Shown here in pieces: positions 37,839 to 46,730 of a DNA stretch of 64,000 nt (positions within the stretch are counted from its first letter, which is position 1; every line of letters begins with the position of its first letter). The DNA is from Pseudomonas sp. PB120 (GTDB lineage Bacteria; Pseudomonadota; Gammaproteobacteria; Pseudomonadales; Pseudomonadaceae): the NCBI RefSeq assembly GCF_009761815.1, contig NZ_RWIN01000142.1, forward strand, positions 62,001-126,000, read 5' to 3'. The notes below the pieces were generated by a model. The model did not search any database, was not told the DNA's origin, and saw only the letters and a program-made list of their open reading frames with translations. The translations under genes and the position numbers were made by a program.

Positions 37839-38858
37839 ATGGCCCAGCCACTGAGCGCCAATGGCGCCAAGCAATTTTCCGCACTGCAGCTGGCAATGGC
37901 TGAGTCCTACGGCGTCGAACGTGCCAGTCGCATGTTCAGCGTCGAGCCTTCGATCGCGCAGGAACTGAACGACGCGATCACCGCCAAGGCTGACTTCCTG
38001 GAGCGCATCAACGTCATCCCGGTCAGTGAGATCAAGGGTGAAAAGGTGTTCATCGGTGTCAATGGTCCGGTCACTGGCCGCGTCAACACCAAGACCACTG
38101 ACCGCGATGCCAAGGACGCGTCGGCGCTGGAACACACCACCTACGAGCTGGTGGATACCCAGTCCGATGTGGGCTTGCCGTACGCCAAGATCGATGCCTG
38201 GGCGAAATTCCCCGACTTCCAGGATCGTTATTCCGCCGCTGTGCAGAAGCGCATTGCCCAGGACCGGATTGTCATTGGCTTCAACGGCACCAGCGCGGCT
38301 ACTCAGACCGACCTGGCGGCCAATCCCAAGCTGCAGGACGTGAACAAAGGCTGGTTGCAACAACTGCGTGAGCAGGCCCCGCAGCAGGTGCTCAAAGAGG
38401 GTGCCACTGCTGGCAAGGTCAAGTTGGGCGCCGGTGGCGACTACGCCAATCTTGATGCCCTGGTGCACGACACCAAACAAATGGTCGACGAGATCCTGCG
38501 CGAAGACGGTGACCTGGTCGCCATCATCGGCACCGACTTGCTCGCCGCTGACAAGGCCAAGCTGTACACCAAACAAGGTGATGCCCCGACCGAGAAAGAG
38601 CGTATCGAAAACGCCCAGGTCATCGCGACCTATGGCGGCCTGCCGGCGTTCAGCGTGCCGAACTTCCCGGTCAACGCCGTGCTGGTCACCAGCTGGGACA
38701 ACCTGTCGATCTACTTCCAGGACACCAGCTGGCGCAAGCAGACGGTTGATAACCCGAAACGCTCCCGCGTCGAGGACTACAACAGCCGCAACGAAGGTTA
38801 CGTGATCGAGCAGTTGGAGAAGATCGCTCTGACCGAGAACGTGGAGCTGGTGGCGTGA
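37839..38858 (+). CDS. Major capsid protein precursor (P2 gpN family)
   Basis: The 339-residue HK97-fold capsid protein shows family patterns (INVIPVSEIKGEKVFIGVNG; AWAKFPDFQDRYSAAVQKRI; VPNFPVNAVLVTSWDNLSIY). The N-terminal region is probably removed by gpO. It starts one base after the scaffold stop and overlaps the next gene by 4 bp. Confidence 0.95.
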   Translation: MAQPLSANGAKQFSALQLAMAESYGVERASRMFSVEPSIAQELNDAITAKADFLERINVIPVSEIKGEKVFIGVNGPVTGRVNTKTTDRDAKDASALEHTTYELVDTQSDVGLPYAKIDAWAKFPDFQDRYSAAVQKRIAQDRIVIGFNGTSAATQTDLAANPKLQDVNKGWLQQLREQAPQQVLKEGATAGKVKLGAGGDYANLDALVHDTKQMVDEILREDGDLVAIIGTDLLAADKAKLYTKQGDAPTEKERIENAQVIATYGGLPAFSVPNFPVNAVLVTSWDNLSIYFQDTSWRKQTVDNPKRSRVEDYNSRNEGYVIEQLEKIALTENVELVA

Positions 38859-39589
38859 GTCTGGCCCTGGCGCACAAGCGCCGCACCCTGGCCTTGGGTG
38901 TAGTTGCTGTAGCTGCAGGCGTTTCGAGTGCAGCCATGGCGTACACCCCGGCTGACGCGTTGAGCAGCCCGGCCAATGCCCGCAAACACTTGCTGCTGCA
39001 GGAAGCGGCGCTGGACGTGGATCTGCAACGCCTGAGTGACCTCAAGAACCTGGCCAGCAAACAATCGCTCAAGCGCGAAGAGCTGCTGCCCAAGTACCAG
39101 GAGTACGTCCAGCGCTATTGCGAATCGGGGCTGAACTTTCCGAACCGCGTTGTGGTGCAGGTGATGGTCTGGCTGTTCGACACCGCCCAGTTTGAAGATG
39201 CCTTGGAACTGGCGGACTTCCTGATCGAGCAGGGTCAGCAGATGCCGGAGCGCTTCAAGCGCCGCGACATCCAGACCTTTGTCGCGGATGCCGTCATCGA
39301 GTGGGCTTACGCCGAATACAACGCCACCCGTAGCCCGGAACCTTATCTGTCCGACCTGTTGCCTCGTGTAGACGGCGAATGGGACCTGACAGAGCAGATC
39401 CCGAGCAAGTACCACAAGTTGATCGGCATGCGCGCCCAGGATGCTCAGCAGTGGGAAACCGCGATCAAGCATCTGGAACGTTCAACCGCGTTGCACGCGG
39501 CAGCTGGTAACAACACCCGCATCGAGAAATGCCGCAAGGCATTGGCCAAGGAACTGGCAAAAACACCGGCCACATCGGCCTCCGAATAA
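38855..39589 (+). CDS. Small terminase subunit (P2 gpM family)
   Basis: GpM recognises the packaging site. The 244-residue protein includes LLPKYQEYVQRYCESGLNFP and DAVIEWAYAEYNA, typical of the family. The GTG start overlaps the capsid stop (GTGA). The C-terminus contains a tetratricopeptide-like stretch (DAQQWETAIKHLERSTALHA). Confidence 0.9.
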   Translation: MSLALAHKRRTLALGVVAVAAGVSSAAMAYTPADALSSPANARKHLLLQEAALDVDLQRLSDLKNLASKQSLKREELLPKYQEYVQRYCESGLNFPNRVVVQVMVWLFDTAQFEDALELADFLIEQGQQMPERFKRRDIQTFVADAVIEWAYAEYNATRSPEPYLSDLLPRVDGEWDLTEQIPSKYHKLIGMRAQDAQQWETAIKHLERSTALHAAAGNNTRIEKCRKALAKELAKTPATSASE

Positions 39590-39686
39590 CCGACTACCCC
39601 CCCAGCGGGGACCTGTGGAAGTGAGCAGCCCATTTATGGACCGTCCCACTGAAAACAGGCTCCCCGCCCTATTTGAGTGGCCAGCA

Positions 39687-40157
39687 ATGAGCTTTTCCGG
39701 GAAACCCACCACCTTTGTGGAACAGGCGATCGAGAACGACGGCTTTTGGCCGAACCTCTCCGTGGCTGAGTTTCAGAAGGGTTACCGCCTGCCGGCGGAG
39801 TACCTGGTAGACATGCTGGCCACTGAGTTGACCACGGCGATGATTGAGGTCAGCGCCGATCTGGCCACCGTGAAATCCATCCTGCAGGTCTCTGGAGTGT
39901 CGAATTTGGAGGCCGCATCCGGTGCGGCAAGCCCCGCTGAGTGGGCATACGCCCACAAGGTCATGCTCTACAAACGTGCCGTGTACTGCCGCGCCAAGGC
40001 CAGCTTGCTGACTCAGTTCGCCACTGTGACGCGCCGCGAAAGTGCGGAAAACACTGGCAAGGAACTGCCGGAGCGTGGCGAGACCTTCTTGCAGTTCAGC
40101 CAGCAAGCCGTCCGGTCGCTGCAGGGCCGTGGCCGAATCACGGCGGCACTGCTATGA
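39687..40157 (+). CDS. Head completion/stabilisation protein (P2 gpL family)
   Basis: The product of 156 residues (MSFSGKPTTFVEQAIENDGF) resembles gpL, which plugs and stabilises the filled head. An in-frame ATG at 39636 and a GTG at 39621 lie upstream; the ATG at 39687 is preferred because relatives begin near the NDGFWP motif. It overlaps the gpR-like gene by 4 bp. Confidence 0.85.
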   Translation: MSFSGKPTTFVEQAIENDGFWPNLSVAEFQKGYRLPAEYLVDMLATELTTAMIEVSADLATVKSILQVSGVSNLEAASGAASPAEWAYAHKVMLYKRAVYCRAKASLLTQFATVTRRESAENTGKELPERGETFLQFSQQAVRSLQGRGRITAALL

Positions 40158-40597
40158 CCAAGCTCAAGGCGCTGACCGCGTACCTGATCGAACGCCAACT
40201 CGTGGCGCCCGAGCAGCTCGACAGCTGGACTGACCAGGTCAACCTAGAGCTGATCTGGAAGCCGGGCGAGCAGGGTATGCACATGGGCGATATGAACTAC
40301 ACCGCGACCATTGTGCTCGAGCGCTTCGCCGATCACCCCGGCCGTCTGATGGCGCTGGTCGGAAGCTGGCTGGAAACCAATGACGACGACCGCGACGACC
40401 TGCAGCCGGCGGTATTCGACATCACCATGCTCGACGACGATCTGGCTGACGTCGACATCAAGCTGGAATTCACCGAGCCCCAGTACCTGGCCGAAGACCC
40501 CGACGGCGAAATCATCGCTTACGGAAAGACCTGGTCGTTCGTCCCGTTCGATTTGTGGGTGGCAGAGCGCGGCGAGGTGATCGGCGATGGCGCGTAG
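40154..40597 (+). CDS. Tail completion protein (P2 gpR family)
   Basis: The 147-residue protein starts MTKLKALTAYLIERQLVAPE and matches the gpR pattern (FDITMLDDDLADVDIKLEFT; WSFVPFDLWVAERGEVIG). GpR acts in tail completion and head-tail joining. It overlaps both neighbours by a few bases. Confidence 0.88.
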   Translation: MTKLKALTAYLIERQLVAPEQLDSWTDQVNLELIWKPGEQGMHMGDMNYTATIVLERFADHPGRLMALVGSWLETNDDDRDDLQPAVFDITMLDDDLADVDIKLEFTEPQYLAEDPDGEIIAYGKTWSFVPFDLWVAERGEVIGDGA

Positions 40598-41267
40598 CAC
40601 CTTCGAACTCGACGTGCGCGGTTACCTGGGTGTTCAGGAACAACTGGCACTGCTGAGTCTGCCGCCACAGTTGCGCCGGCGTCTGTTGAACAACGTCACC
40701 AAGCGCGTGCGCAGCATGAGCCGCCAACGGATCCGCAGCCAGCAGAACGTCGATGGCACTCCGTTCGCACCGCGCAAGGGCGACGGTAAGGGCAAAAAGA
40801 AGATGGAAGCGGGCCTCGGCAAATTGCTGATGGTCACCCGTGTGAATGCCGATGAGGCCGAGCTGGGCTGGCGCAACACGCTGACCCGCTGGGTGGCATC
40901 GCAGCAACACAACGGCGTGTCGGAACGCCGCACCGCCGCGCAGATGCGCAAATGGAACAAAACACCTCCCGGCCTCGCTGCGACGGAAAAGCAGGCCAAG
41001 CGCCTGCGTCGTCTGGGTTTCAAGGTCCGGCAGGAAGGCAAAAAGAGCCTCACACGTCCGTCTGTGGCGTGGATTCAAGAGCACGTGAACTACGCCAAGG
41101 CGGGTCTGTTGATCCGCATCCTGGACGACCAAAAAACCGAATCCACTGGTGCGCAAAGCTGGGACATCACCCTGCCAAAACGCCAGTTCCTCGGCGTGAG
41201 CACCGATCGGGACACCAGCCTGCTGGTTAACCAGGTGCTGCAACAAATCCTTAATTCTCCCCGCTAG
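40587..41267 (+). CDS. Tail completion / virion morphogenesis protein (P2 gpS family)
   Basis: The 226-residue basic protein contains the gpS-type core (RRLLNNVTKRVRSMSRQRIR; QQNVDGTPFAPRKG; PKRQFLGVS near the C-terminus). GpS works with gpR at the head-proximal end of the tail. It overlaps gpR by 11 bp. Confidence 0.85.
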   Translation: MARSTFELDVRGYLGVQEQLALLSLPPQLRRRLLNNVTKRVRSMSRQRIRSQQNVDGTPFAPRKGDGKGKKKMEAGLGKLLMVTRVNADEAELGWRNTLTRWVASQQHNGVSERRTAAQMRKWNKTPPGLAATEKQAKRLRRLGFKVRQEGKKSLTRPSVAWIQEHVNYAKAGLLIRILDDQKTESTGAQSWDITLPKRQFLGVSTDRDTSLLVNQVLQQILNSPR

Positions 41268-41278
41268 CGAGGCACTGC

Positions 41279-42394
41279 ATGGCACTCGGCAAAGTCAGCG
41301 TTAACAACCTCAATCTCAGCCAGGGCGCTGTGACAGCGGTTGAACGCTATTTCCTTTTCATCGGTGTCGGCGCCAAAAACGTCGGCTCGCTGATTCCCTT
41401 GAACACTGACAGCGATCTGGATGTACAGCTCGGCATCCCGGTCAGCGATCTGAAAACCCAAATCACCGCTGCGCGCCTGAATGGCGGCGATCGCTGGGCC
41501 TGCTTGTCCGCTCCCATCGCCGCTAATGGCGGGTGGCAAGACGCACTGCAGAAGGCTCAGCAGCAAGGCTACTCGGTTGAAGGTGTCGTGATCACGACAC
41601 CGGTTGAAGACGGAGCTGATCTGTCGGCAATGCACGACGCTGCCGTAGAACTGAGCAATACCTTCGGTCGCCGTGTTTTTGTGATGGCGGCCACCGCCGG
41701 CATCGATCCGACGAAGACCTGGGCGGAATACCTGACCGCGCAGAAGGCAATCACGCTGAATCTGTCCGCACCGCGTGTCCTGGTCGTGCCGCAGCTGCAC
41801 GGCAACGATTTGGGCGTTCTGGCTGGTCGTCTGGCCAATGCCGCTACCAGCATCGCCGACAGTCCGATGCGCGTGGCCTCTGGTTCTTTGCTGGGCTTGG
41901 GGCCTGTGCCGTCCGACAAAGATGGCGTGCCCCTGCAGTCTGCGCTGCGTGCCGAGCTGGACAAGGCGCGCTTCTCGGTCAGCCAGACGTATCCGGACTA
42001 CCCAGGCGTGTACTGGGGCGACGGCAACATGCTCGATGCACCGGGCAGCGATTTCCTGGTGATCGAATACCTGCGTGTCACCGACAAGGCCGCTCGCCAG
42101 ATCCGCCCGCTGCTGATCCGCCGCGTCGCCGATCGCCGCTTGAACAACTCTCCCAACAGCATGGCCGTGAACGTCAACGCCCTGATGGCGCCCCTGCGTG
42201 CCATGGCGAAGTCCACCACCTTCGCTGGCCAAGTATTCCCGGGCGAGATCGAGCAGCCCAGGGACGGCGACATCGTTCTGTCCTGGACCAGCAAAACCAG
42301 CGTCGAGGCGTACATCAAGCTGCGCCCCCTCAACTGCCCGAAAGACCTGACCGCGAACATCGCGCTGGATCTTTCCACCGACGATACGGAGTAA
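41279..42394 (+). CDS. Contractile tail sheath protein (DUF2586 family)
   Basis: The 371-residue protein (MALGKVSVNNLNLSQGAVTA; RVLVVPQLHGNDLGVLAGRL; LLIRRVADRRLNNSPNSMAV) matches DUF2586 sheath proteins of HP1/K139-like phages rather than P2 FI. A contractile tail is therefore expected. The tube gene follows directly. Confidence 0.85.
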   Translation: MALGKVSVNNLNLSQGAVTAVERYFLFIGVGAKNVGSLIPLNTDSDLDVQLGIPVSDLKTQITAARLNGGDRWACLSAPIAANGGWQDALQKAQQQGYSVEGVVITTPVEDGADLSAMHDAAVELSNTFGRRVFVMAATAGIDPTKTWAEYLTAQKAITLNLSAPRVLVVPQLHGNDLGVLAGRLANAATSIADSPMRVASGSLLGLGPVPSDKDGVPLQSALRAELDKARFSVSQTYPDYPGVYWGDGNMLDAPGSDFLVIEYLRVTDKAARQIRPLLIRRVADRRLNNSPNSMAVNVNALMAPLRAMAKSTTFAGQVFPGEIEQPRDGDIVLSWTSKTSVEAYIKLRPLNCPKDLTANIALDLSTDDTE

Positions 42395-42397
42395 CCC

Positions 42398-42850
42398 ATG
42401 GCGGCAAAGATTGGCGGTAAGAACTTTGACGTGAACCTGGGCGATCTGCAGGTACACGTCGAGAGCTGCACCCTGGATATCACGGACAACACCGCCGTGG
42501 CGCAGACCAAAGGCGTGCCCAACGGCCACGTCGACGGGGATGTGGCCGCTGCCGGCGAGATCGAGCTGGACACCACTAACTTCAACCTGCTGATCGAAGC
42601 GGCCAAAACCGCCGGCAGCTTCCGGGCATTGGAACCGTTCGACGTCGTGTTCTTCGCCAAGGCCGGTGAAGAAGAGCTGCGCATCGAGGCGTTCGGTTGC
42701 AAGTTGCGCCTGTCCAGCCTGCTGAGCATCGATCCCAAAGGTGCCGAGAAGAACAAGCACAAGATCCCGTACGACGTCACCAGTCCGGACTTCGTGAAGA
42801 TCAACGGCGTGCCGTACCTGGACGCGGCTGAGATCGAGGGTCTGACCTGA
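42398..42850 (+). CDS. Tail tube protein (DUF2597 family)
   Basis: The 150-residue protein (MAAKIGGKNFDVNLGDLQVH; KGVPNGHVDGDVAAAGEIEL) matches DUF2597, the tube protein next to DUF2586 sheaths. The beta-rich pattern fits a tube subunit. Its stop overlaps the next start by one base. Confidence 0.82.
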   Translation: MAAKIGGKNFDVNLGDLQVHVESCTLDITDNTAVAQTKGVPNGHVDGDVAAAGEIELDTTNFNLLIEAAKTAGSFRALEPFDVVFFAKAGEEELRIEAFGCKLRLSSLLSIDPKGAEKNKHKIPYDVTSPDFVKINGVPYLDAAEIEGLT

Positions 42851-43062
42851 TGGTTTGCCCGTTCGACCGTGCCCAGGCGCTTGAGCTGCGGCAGCGCGAG
42901 CAAGCCATCAAGGCACAACTGGCGTGCAAGCGGCCGAGCGGGCCAAGCCGCACCCATTGCGAGGACTGCGACAACGAGATTCCAGCTGCGCGCCAGGCGC
43001 TCGGCGGGATGACGCGTTGCGTGCCTTGCCAGTCCATTTTTGAAAGAGAGGTTCGGCGATGA
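42850..43062 (+). CDS. TraR/DksA-type zinc-finger protein
   Basis: The 70-residue protein has a four-cysteine zinc finger (CEDCDNEIPAARQA ... RCVPCQ) preceded by a helix, like phage TraR/C4-type proteins that bind the RNA polymerase secondary channel. Such genes are common beside lysis genes in P2-like phages. It overlaps the holin gene by 4 bp. Confidence 0.85.
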   Translation: MVCPFDRAQALELRQREQAIKAQLACKRPSGPSRTHCEDCDNEIPAARQALGGMTRCVPCQSIFEREVRR

Positions 43063-43265
43063 GCGCGAATCAGGTTGCCCAGGACACTGCCGTTGCCTTG
43101 GCCAAGGCGTCACCCGCAATTGGTGTGGCTGCCACTGGTGTAACGGGCACCGTCGATTGGTCGGCGGTCGCCTACATGCTGACCGCGCTTTACATGGTGC
43201 TGCAGATCCTGCTGCTGGTCCCCAAGTACCGTCAGATGCTGCGCGACTGGAAGGTCAAGCTATGA
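43059..43265 (+). CDS. Putative holin
   Basis: This 68-residue protein has a hydrophobic segment (VDWSAVAYMLTALYMVLQIL) and a basic C-terminus (PKYRQMLRDWKVKL), as expected for a small holin. It stands just before the endolysin and overlaps it by 4 bp. One or two membrane segments are possible. Confidence 0.75.
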   Translation: MSANQVAQDTAVALAKASPAIGVAATGVTGTVDWSAVAYMLTALYMVLQILLLVPKYRQMLRDWKVKL

Positions 43266-43789
43266 GCCTGCGTAACAAGATCGTAGCCGGCGCTCTGGTG
43301 CTCTGCAGCGGCACGCTGACAGCCTTCCTCGGCACTTGGGAAGGCAACGGGCAGAACGTCGTCTATGCCGACAAACTGGCCGGGGGACTGCCGACTGTGT
43401 GCATGGGCATCACCCGTCACACCAGCCCCGTGCCGGTGATTGTGGGCGACTACTGGTCCGACGCTCGCTGCGCCGAGGTGGAAAGCCTGGTGGTTCGCAA
43501 GGGCCAGCTGCAGCTGGCTGACTGTCTGAGCAATGAGGCGATCGGCCAAAACACCTTCGACGCGCTCAGCAGCCACGGACACAACGTCGGCACCGCCAAC
43601 ACCTGCGCCAGTCGTGCAGTGGGCCTGATCAACGCCGGTCGCATTGCCGAAGGCTGCAAGGCCTTGGCCTGGGCGTCTGACGGCAGAACACCAGTCTGGT
43701 CGTACGTCACCAACGCCCAGGGCAAAAAAGTGTTCGTACCCGGGCTACATAACCGGCGCCGGGCCGAAGCGGAGCTGTGCGCCAAATGA
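43262..43789 (+). CDS. Endolysin (phage lysozyme, likely SAR type)
   Basis: The 175-residue GH24-like lysozyme starts with a hydrophobic stretch (IVAGALVLCSGTLTAFLG) that looks like a signal-arrest-release anchor. The catalytic Glu is in TWEGNGQ, followed by YADKLAGGLPTVCMGITRH. SAR endolysins reach the periplasm by the host Sec system and are freed on depolarisation. Confidence 0.88.
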   Translation: MSLRNKIVAGALVLCSGTLTAFLGTWEGNGQNVVYADKLAGGLPTVCMGITRHTSPVPVIVGDYWSDARCAEVESLVVRKGQLQLADCLSNEAIGQNTFDALSSHGHNVGTANTCASRAVGLINAGRIAEGCKALAWASDGRTPVWSYVTNAQGKKVFVPGLHNRRRAEAELCAK

Positions 43790-44298
43790 ACATCGGCCCT
43801 CTGCAGCTGTTACTTCGCACCTTGCTCGTCGGCTTCGTGCTCTGGACCGCATTCGATTGGGTCATGGATCAACGCGACGACGCGATACGCGAACGTGACA
43901 GCGCGGTGAGCGAACGGGACGGATTGCGCGAGGCGGCCCGGATCAGCGGCGAAATGCTCGCGGCCCGCGACCGGATTGACCAACAACGCACCCGGGAATT
44001 GAACGATGAACAGAACAAAAACCTTGCTCTGCGCCGCGCTGTTGACGATGGCGTTAAGCGGCTGCCAGTCCGTGCCACCTGCACCGTCCCCGTCGTGCCC
44101 GCCACCACCGGCGCCGGCGGCGTGGCTGATGCAGGCACCGCCGAACTCGCAGCAGACGCTAGACCGGATTATTTCACCCTCCGAGATCAGCTCGCCCTGA
44201 GCAAGCAAATGATTCTCGGCCTGCAGGACCACCTACTGCTGGTAATTCAACGTTCACCGGCGGCAACCCCCAACCCTCAAATGGATGCACCCCAATGA
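43786..44298 (+). CDS. Inner-membrane spanin (Rz-like)
   Basis: The 170-residue protein has one N-terminal membrane anchor (LLLRTLLVGFVLWTAFDWVM) and a long coiled periplasmic part (RDDAIRERDSAVSERDGLRE), the i-spanin layout. The ATG at 43786 overlaps the endolysin stop. An out-of-frame Rz1 gene is nested within it. Confidence 0.85.
   Translation: MNIGPLQLLLRTLLVGFVLWTAFDWVMDQRDDAIRERDSAVSERDGLREAARISGEMLAARDRIDQQRTRELNDEQNKNLALRRAVDDGVKRLPVRATCTVPVVPATTGAGGVADAGTAELAADARPDYFTLRDQLALSKQMILGLQDHLLLVIQRSPAATPNPQMDAPQ
44006..44200 (+). CDS. Outer-membrane spanin lipoprotein (Rz1-like), nested in Rz
   Basis: In another frame inside the Rz gene, a 64-residue lipoprotein begins MNRTKTLLCAALLTMALSGC, with a lipobox cysteine at position 20. 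It then becomes proline-rich (PPAPSPSCPPPPAP), the hallmark of Rz1. Together the spanins join the two membranes at lysis. Confidence 0.85.
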   Translation: MNRTKTLLCAALLTMALSGCQSVPPAPSPSCPPPPAPAAWLMQAPPNSQQTLDRIISPSEISSP

Positions 44299-44585
44299 CT
44301 GACGTAAACCGCGACATCACCCTGGAAATCGGCGACGCAGAATTCCTGTTCCACCTGACGCCGGCGGACGTGACGAAGTACTTCAACTCCACCACCAACA
44401 ACAACAAGGTGGCACCGGCCAACAACCTGCTGGTGAGTACCGTGCAGCAGGAGCAGAAAGCCGCGCTCAAGACACTGCTGGCCAACCCGGTGCAAACCAT
44501 GACCATCGCCGGCGCGCTCCTGGAGGAGTACGCCCCGGACGTTGAAATCATCGTAAAAAAGTCCTCGGGCACGCTGAAGGCCTGA
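44295..44585 (+). CDS. Tail assembly chaperone, unshifted product
   Basis: The 96-residue protein (MTDVNRDITLEIGDAEFLFH) is placed directly before the tape measure gene, the position of P2 E. Ten codons before its stop lies the heptamer A-AAA-AAG (44555-44561), a canonical -1 slippery site. A slip there gives the long form listed separately. Confidence 0.85.
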   Translation: MTDVNRDITLEIGDAEFLFHLTPADVTKYFNSTTNNNKVAPANNLLVSTVQQEQKAALKTLLANPVQTMTIAGALLEEYAPDVEIIVKKSSGTLKA

Positions 44586-44749
44586 AGGAAGACGGGTTAG
44601 GGCAGCTCGTTGCCCTGACCTCCCGCTGGCTACCTGGTGCAGAGCCCACGATTGAAAGCATGGGCACGGCCAAGTGGCTGGAAGACGAACACTGGCGCCG
44701 GATGGAGATCGCTGTTGCCAACGGCATCGCCTACGCGCTGAACGGATAG
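44295..44749 (+). CDS. Tail assembly chaperone, predicted -1 frameshift product
   Basis: A -1 shift at A-AAA-AAG (44555-44561) joins the first frame to a second open frame ending at the TAG at 44747-44749. The extension reads ...GLKEDGLGQLVALTSRWLPG... EDEHWRRMEIAVANGIAYAL, about 63 residues. Such paired chaperones (P2 E/E', lambda G/GT) coat the tape measure protein. The extension frame has no start codon of its own with a ribosome-binding site, so frameshifting is the likely route. Confidence 0.8.
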
Positions 44750-44756
44750 GACACCC

Positions 44757-46730
44757 ATGGCTGATCGCGCTGCCCGCCTGGCTTTCATTCTCAGTCTGAC
44801 CGACAAGGTCAGCGCCCCGTTGGGCAAGGTGAAAACCAGCTTTTCGGACCTGGCCAATCAGGGCCAGCAGAACATCATCAAGGTGGGCGCAGGCCTTGCT
44901 GGAATGGTCGGGGCCGGCGTGGCCATCACTGAATCGCTGGAGCCGGCGCTTGAGATGAACCGGGCGCTCGGTGAGGTCCGATCGCTGGGCATTGCCGAGG
45001 ATGCATTGTCCTCGCTCAATCAGAAAGCGTTGGAATTCTCGGTCGATTACGCCGCCAGTGCTCAGGATTTTGTCGCGTCGGCGGCGGCCGTCGACGGTGC
45101 GATCAAAGGATTGAGCGCCAGTCAGCTGACCTCGATCACCAACACCAGCAACATCTTGGCCAAGGCTACCAAGAGTGATGCGGAAACCATGAGTGCCTAT
45201 GTCGGCACCATGTACAACCTGTTCAAGGGCCAGGCCGATGCCATGGGCCGAACTGAATGGGCCGAGAAGCTCGGTGGCCAAACGGCGCTGGCGGTGAAGC
45301 TGTTCCGCACCGATGGCGCGCAGTTGAAAGACGCCTTCAAGGAAGTCGGGGCGATCGCCACCAGCTTCGGCGTTGACCTGTCCGAACAGTTCGCGGTGAT
45401 CGGTAGCCTCAGCAGCACCATGGAAGGCGGCGACGCCGGCGGACGTTACAAGGCGTTCTTTGAGAACGCCGGCGCCGGTGCCGAAAAACTGGGCGTCAAG
45501 TTGACGGACGGGCAGGGCAAGATGCTGCCGATCCTTCAAGTCCTGGACACGCTCCAGGGCAAGCTGGGCGATCTCAATAGCGCCTCGGCCAGTGCGAAGT
45601 TGCTGGATGCATTCGGTGGTGAGGGTGCCCAGGTCATTGGCGCGCTGGCCAAGGATACCGACCGGCTGAAAAACGGGCTCGACCAGTTGGGCAAGGTGCG
45701 CGGACTGGAAACCGCCGAGCAGATGGCCAAAGCCATGGTGGACCCGTGGCAACAGTTCGGGGCCGCCGTGCAAGCGTTGCGCATCGCCTTCGGTCAATCG
45801 CTGATCCCCTTGCTGACGCCGTTGATGGATCGACTGGTGGGCATTGCGTCGACGCTGACGCGCTGGACGCAGCTTTTTCCCAACATCACCCGGGCCATCG
45901 GCATCGTTGTCCTGATCATCCTCGGCCTTGCCGGCGCGATGGCCACACTGACCGCGGTTGTCGGGCTGAGCAAGCTGGTGTGGCTGTCCCTGGTCACGAT
46001 CTGGAAGGTGCTGACCTGGACAGGTTTTCGCAGCATCGCGATGTTCCTGGTGCACGCCGTGATGATCAGCGCCTTTGTGGTCGGCCTGGTCGGCATGTAC
46101 ACCTGGATGGGCATCGTCCGGGGCGCAATGCTGCTCTGGCAGGGGGCCATTTGGTTGGTCAATGCCGCCATGCTGGCCAACCCCGTATTGCTGATCATTG
46201 TGGGCATCGTGGCCTTGGTCGCAGCCGTCGTCGCGGCGGTTGCTTACTGGGACCAATGGACCTCGGCGCTGATGAACACGGCCGCGTTCAAGTGGGTGTC
46301 CGAGCAGCTGCAGGCCCTGTCGGATTGGTTCGGCTCCATGGGTGGCTGGTCGGGCATGGCCAGCGCGGCGTGGGACGGCATCGTGTCGATCTTCACCGAT
46401 GCCATCAGCAGCCTTATTGACCTGCTGAACAAGATCCCGGGCGTGAACATTGAGGCGTCGTTCGGCAGCTTGCCCAAGGTACCGGACGTACCGGGGGTGT
46501 CGGTACCGGTCGACCCGCAAACGCAGGAACAACTGCGCTCCAGCACCGGCAGCATTTCCCCTTCGGGACCTACGGCCGTGCCGCAGGGTGGCTTCCTGCG
46601 CACCATCCAGAACAACAACAGCCAGACGCAAAACCAAGGCGTCCACGTTGAAAACCTGAACCTGACCAACAGCAAACCGATGAACCAACTGGAGCTGGAA
46701 AACATGATCGGCATGGCGGTACCGGGATGA
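44757..46730 (+). CDS. Tail tape measure protein
   Basis: The 657-residue protein sets tail length. It has the TMP core (LEFSVDYAASAQDFVASAAA; SNILAKATKSDAETMSAYVG), hydrophobic segments in the middle (GIVVLIILGLAGAMATLTAV; LLIIVGIVALVAAVVAAVAY) and a Gln/Asn-rich C-terminus. The frame overlaps the DUF2590 gene by 4 bp. Confidence 0.93.
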   Translation: MADRAARLAFILSLTDKVSAPLGKVKTSFSDLANQGQQNIIKVGAGLAGMVGAGVAITESLEPALEMNRALGEVRSLGIAEDALSSLNQKALEFSVDYAASAQDFVASAAAVDGAIKGLSASQLTSITNTSNILAKATKSDAETMSAYVGTMYNLFKGQADAMGRTEWAEKLGGQTALAVKLFRTDGAQLKDAFKEVGAIATSFGVDLSEQFAVIGSLSSTMEGGDAGGRYKAFFENAGAGAEKLGVKLTDGQGKMLPILQVLDTLQGKLGDLNSASASAKLLDAFGGEGAQVIGALAKDTDRLKNGLDQLGKVRGLETAEQMAKAMVDPWQQFGAAVQALRIAFGQSLIPLLTPLMDRLVGIASTLTRWTQLFPNITRAIGIVVLIILGLAGAMATLTAVVGLSKLVWLSLVTIWKVLTWTGFRSIAMFLVHAVMISAFVVGLVGMYTWMGIVRGAMLLWQGAIWLVNAAMLANPVLLIIVGIVALVAAVVAAVAYWDQWTSALMNTAAFKWVSEQLQALSDWFGSMGGWSGMASAAWDGIVSIFTDAISSLIDLLNKIPGVNIEASFGSLPKVPDVPGVSVPVDPQTQEQLRSSTGSISPSGPTAVPQGGFLRTIQNNNSQTQNQGVHVENLNLTNSKPMNQLELENMIGMAVPG

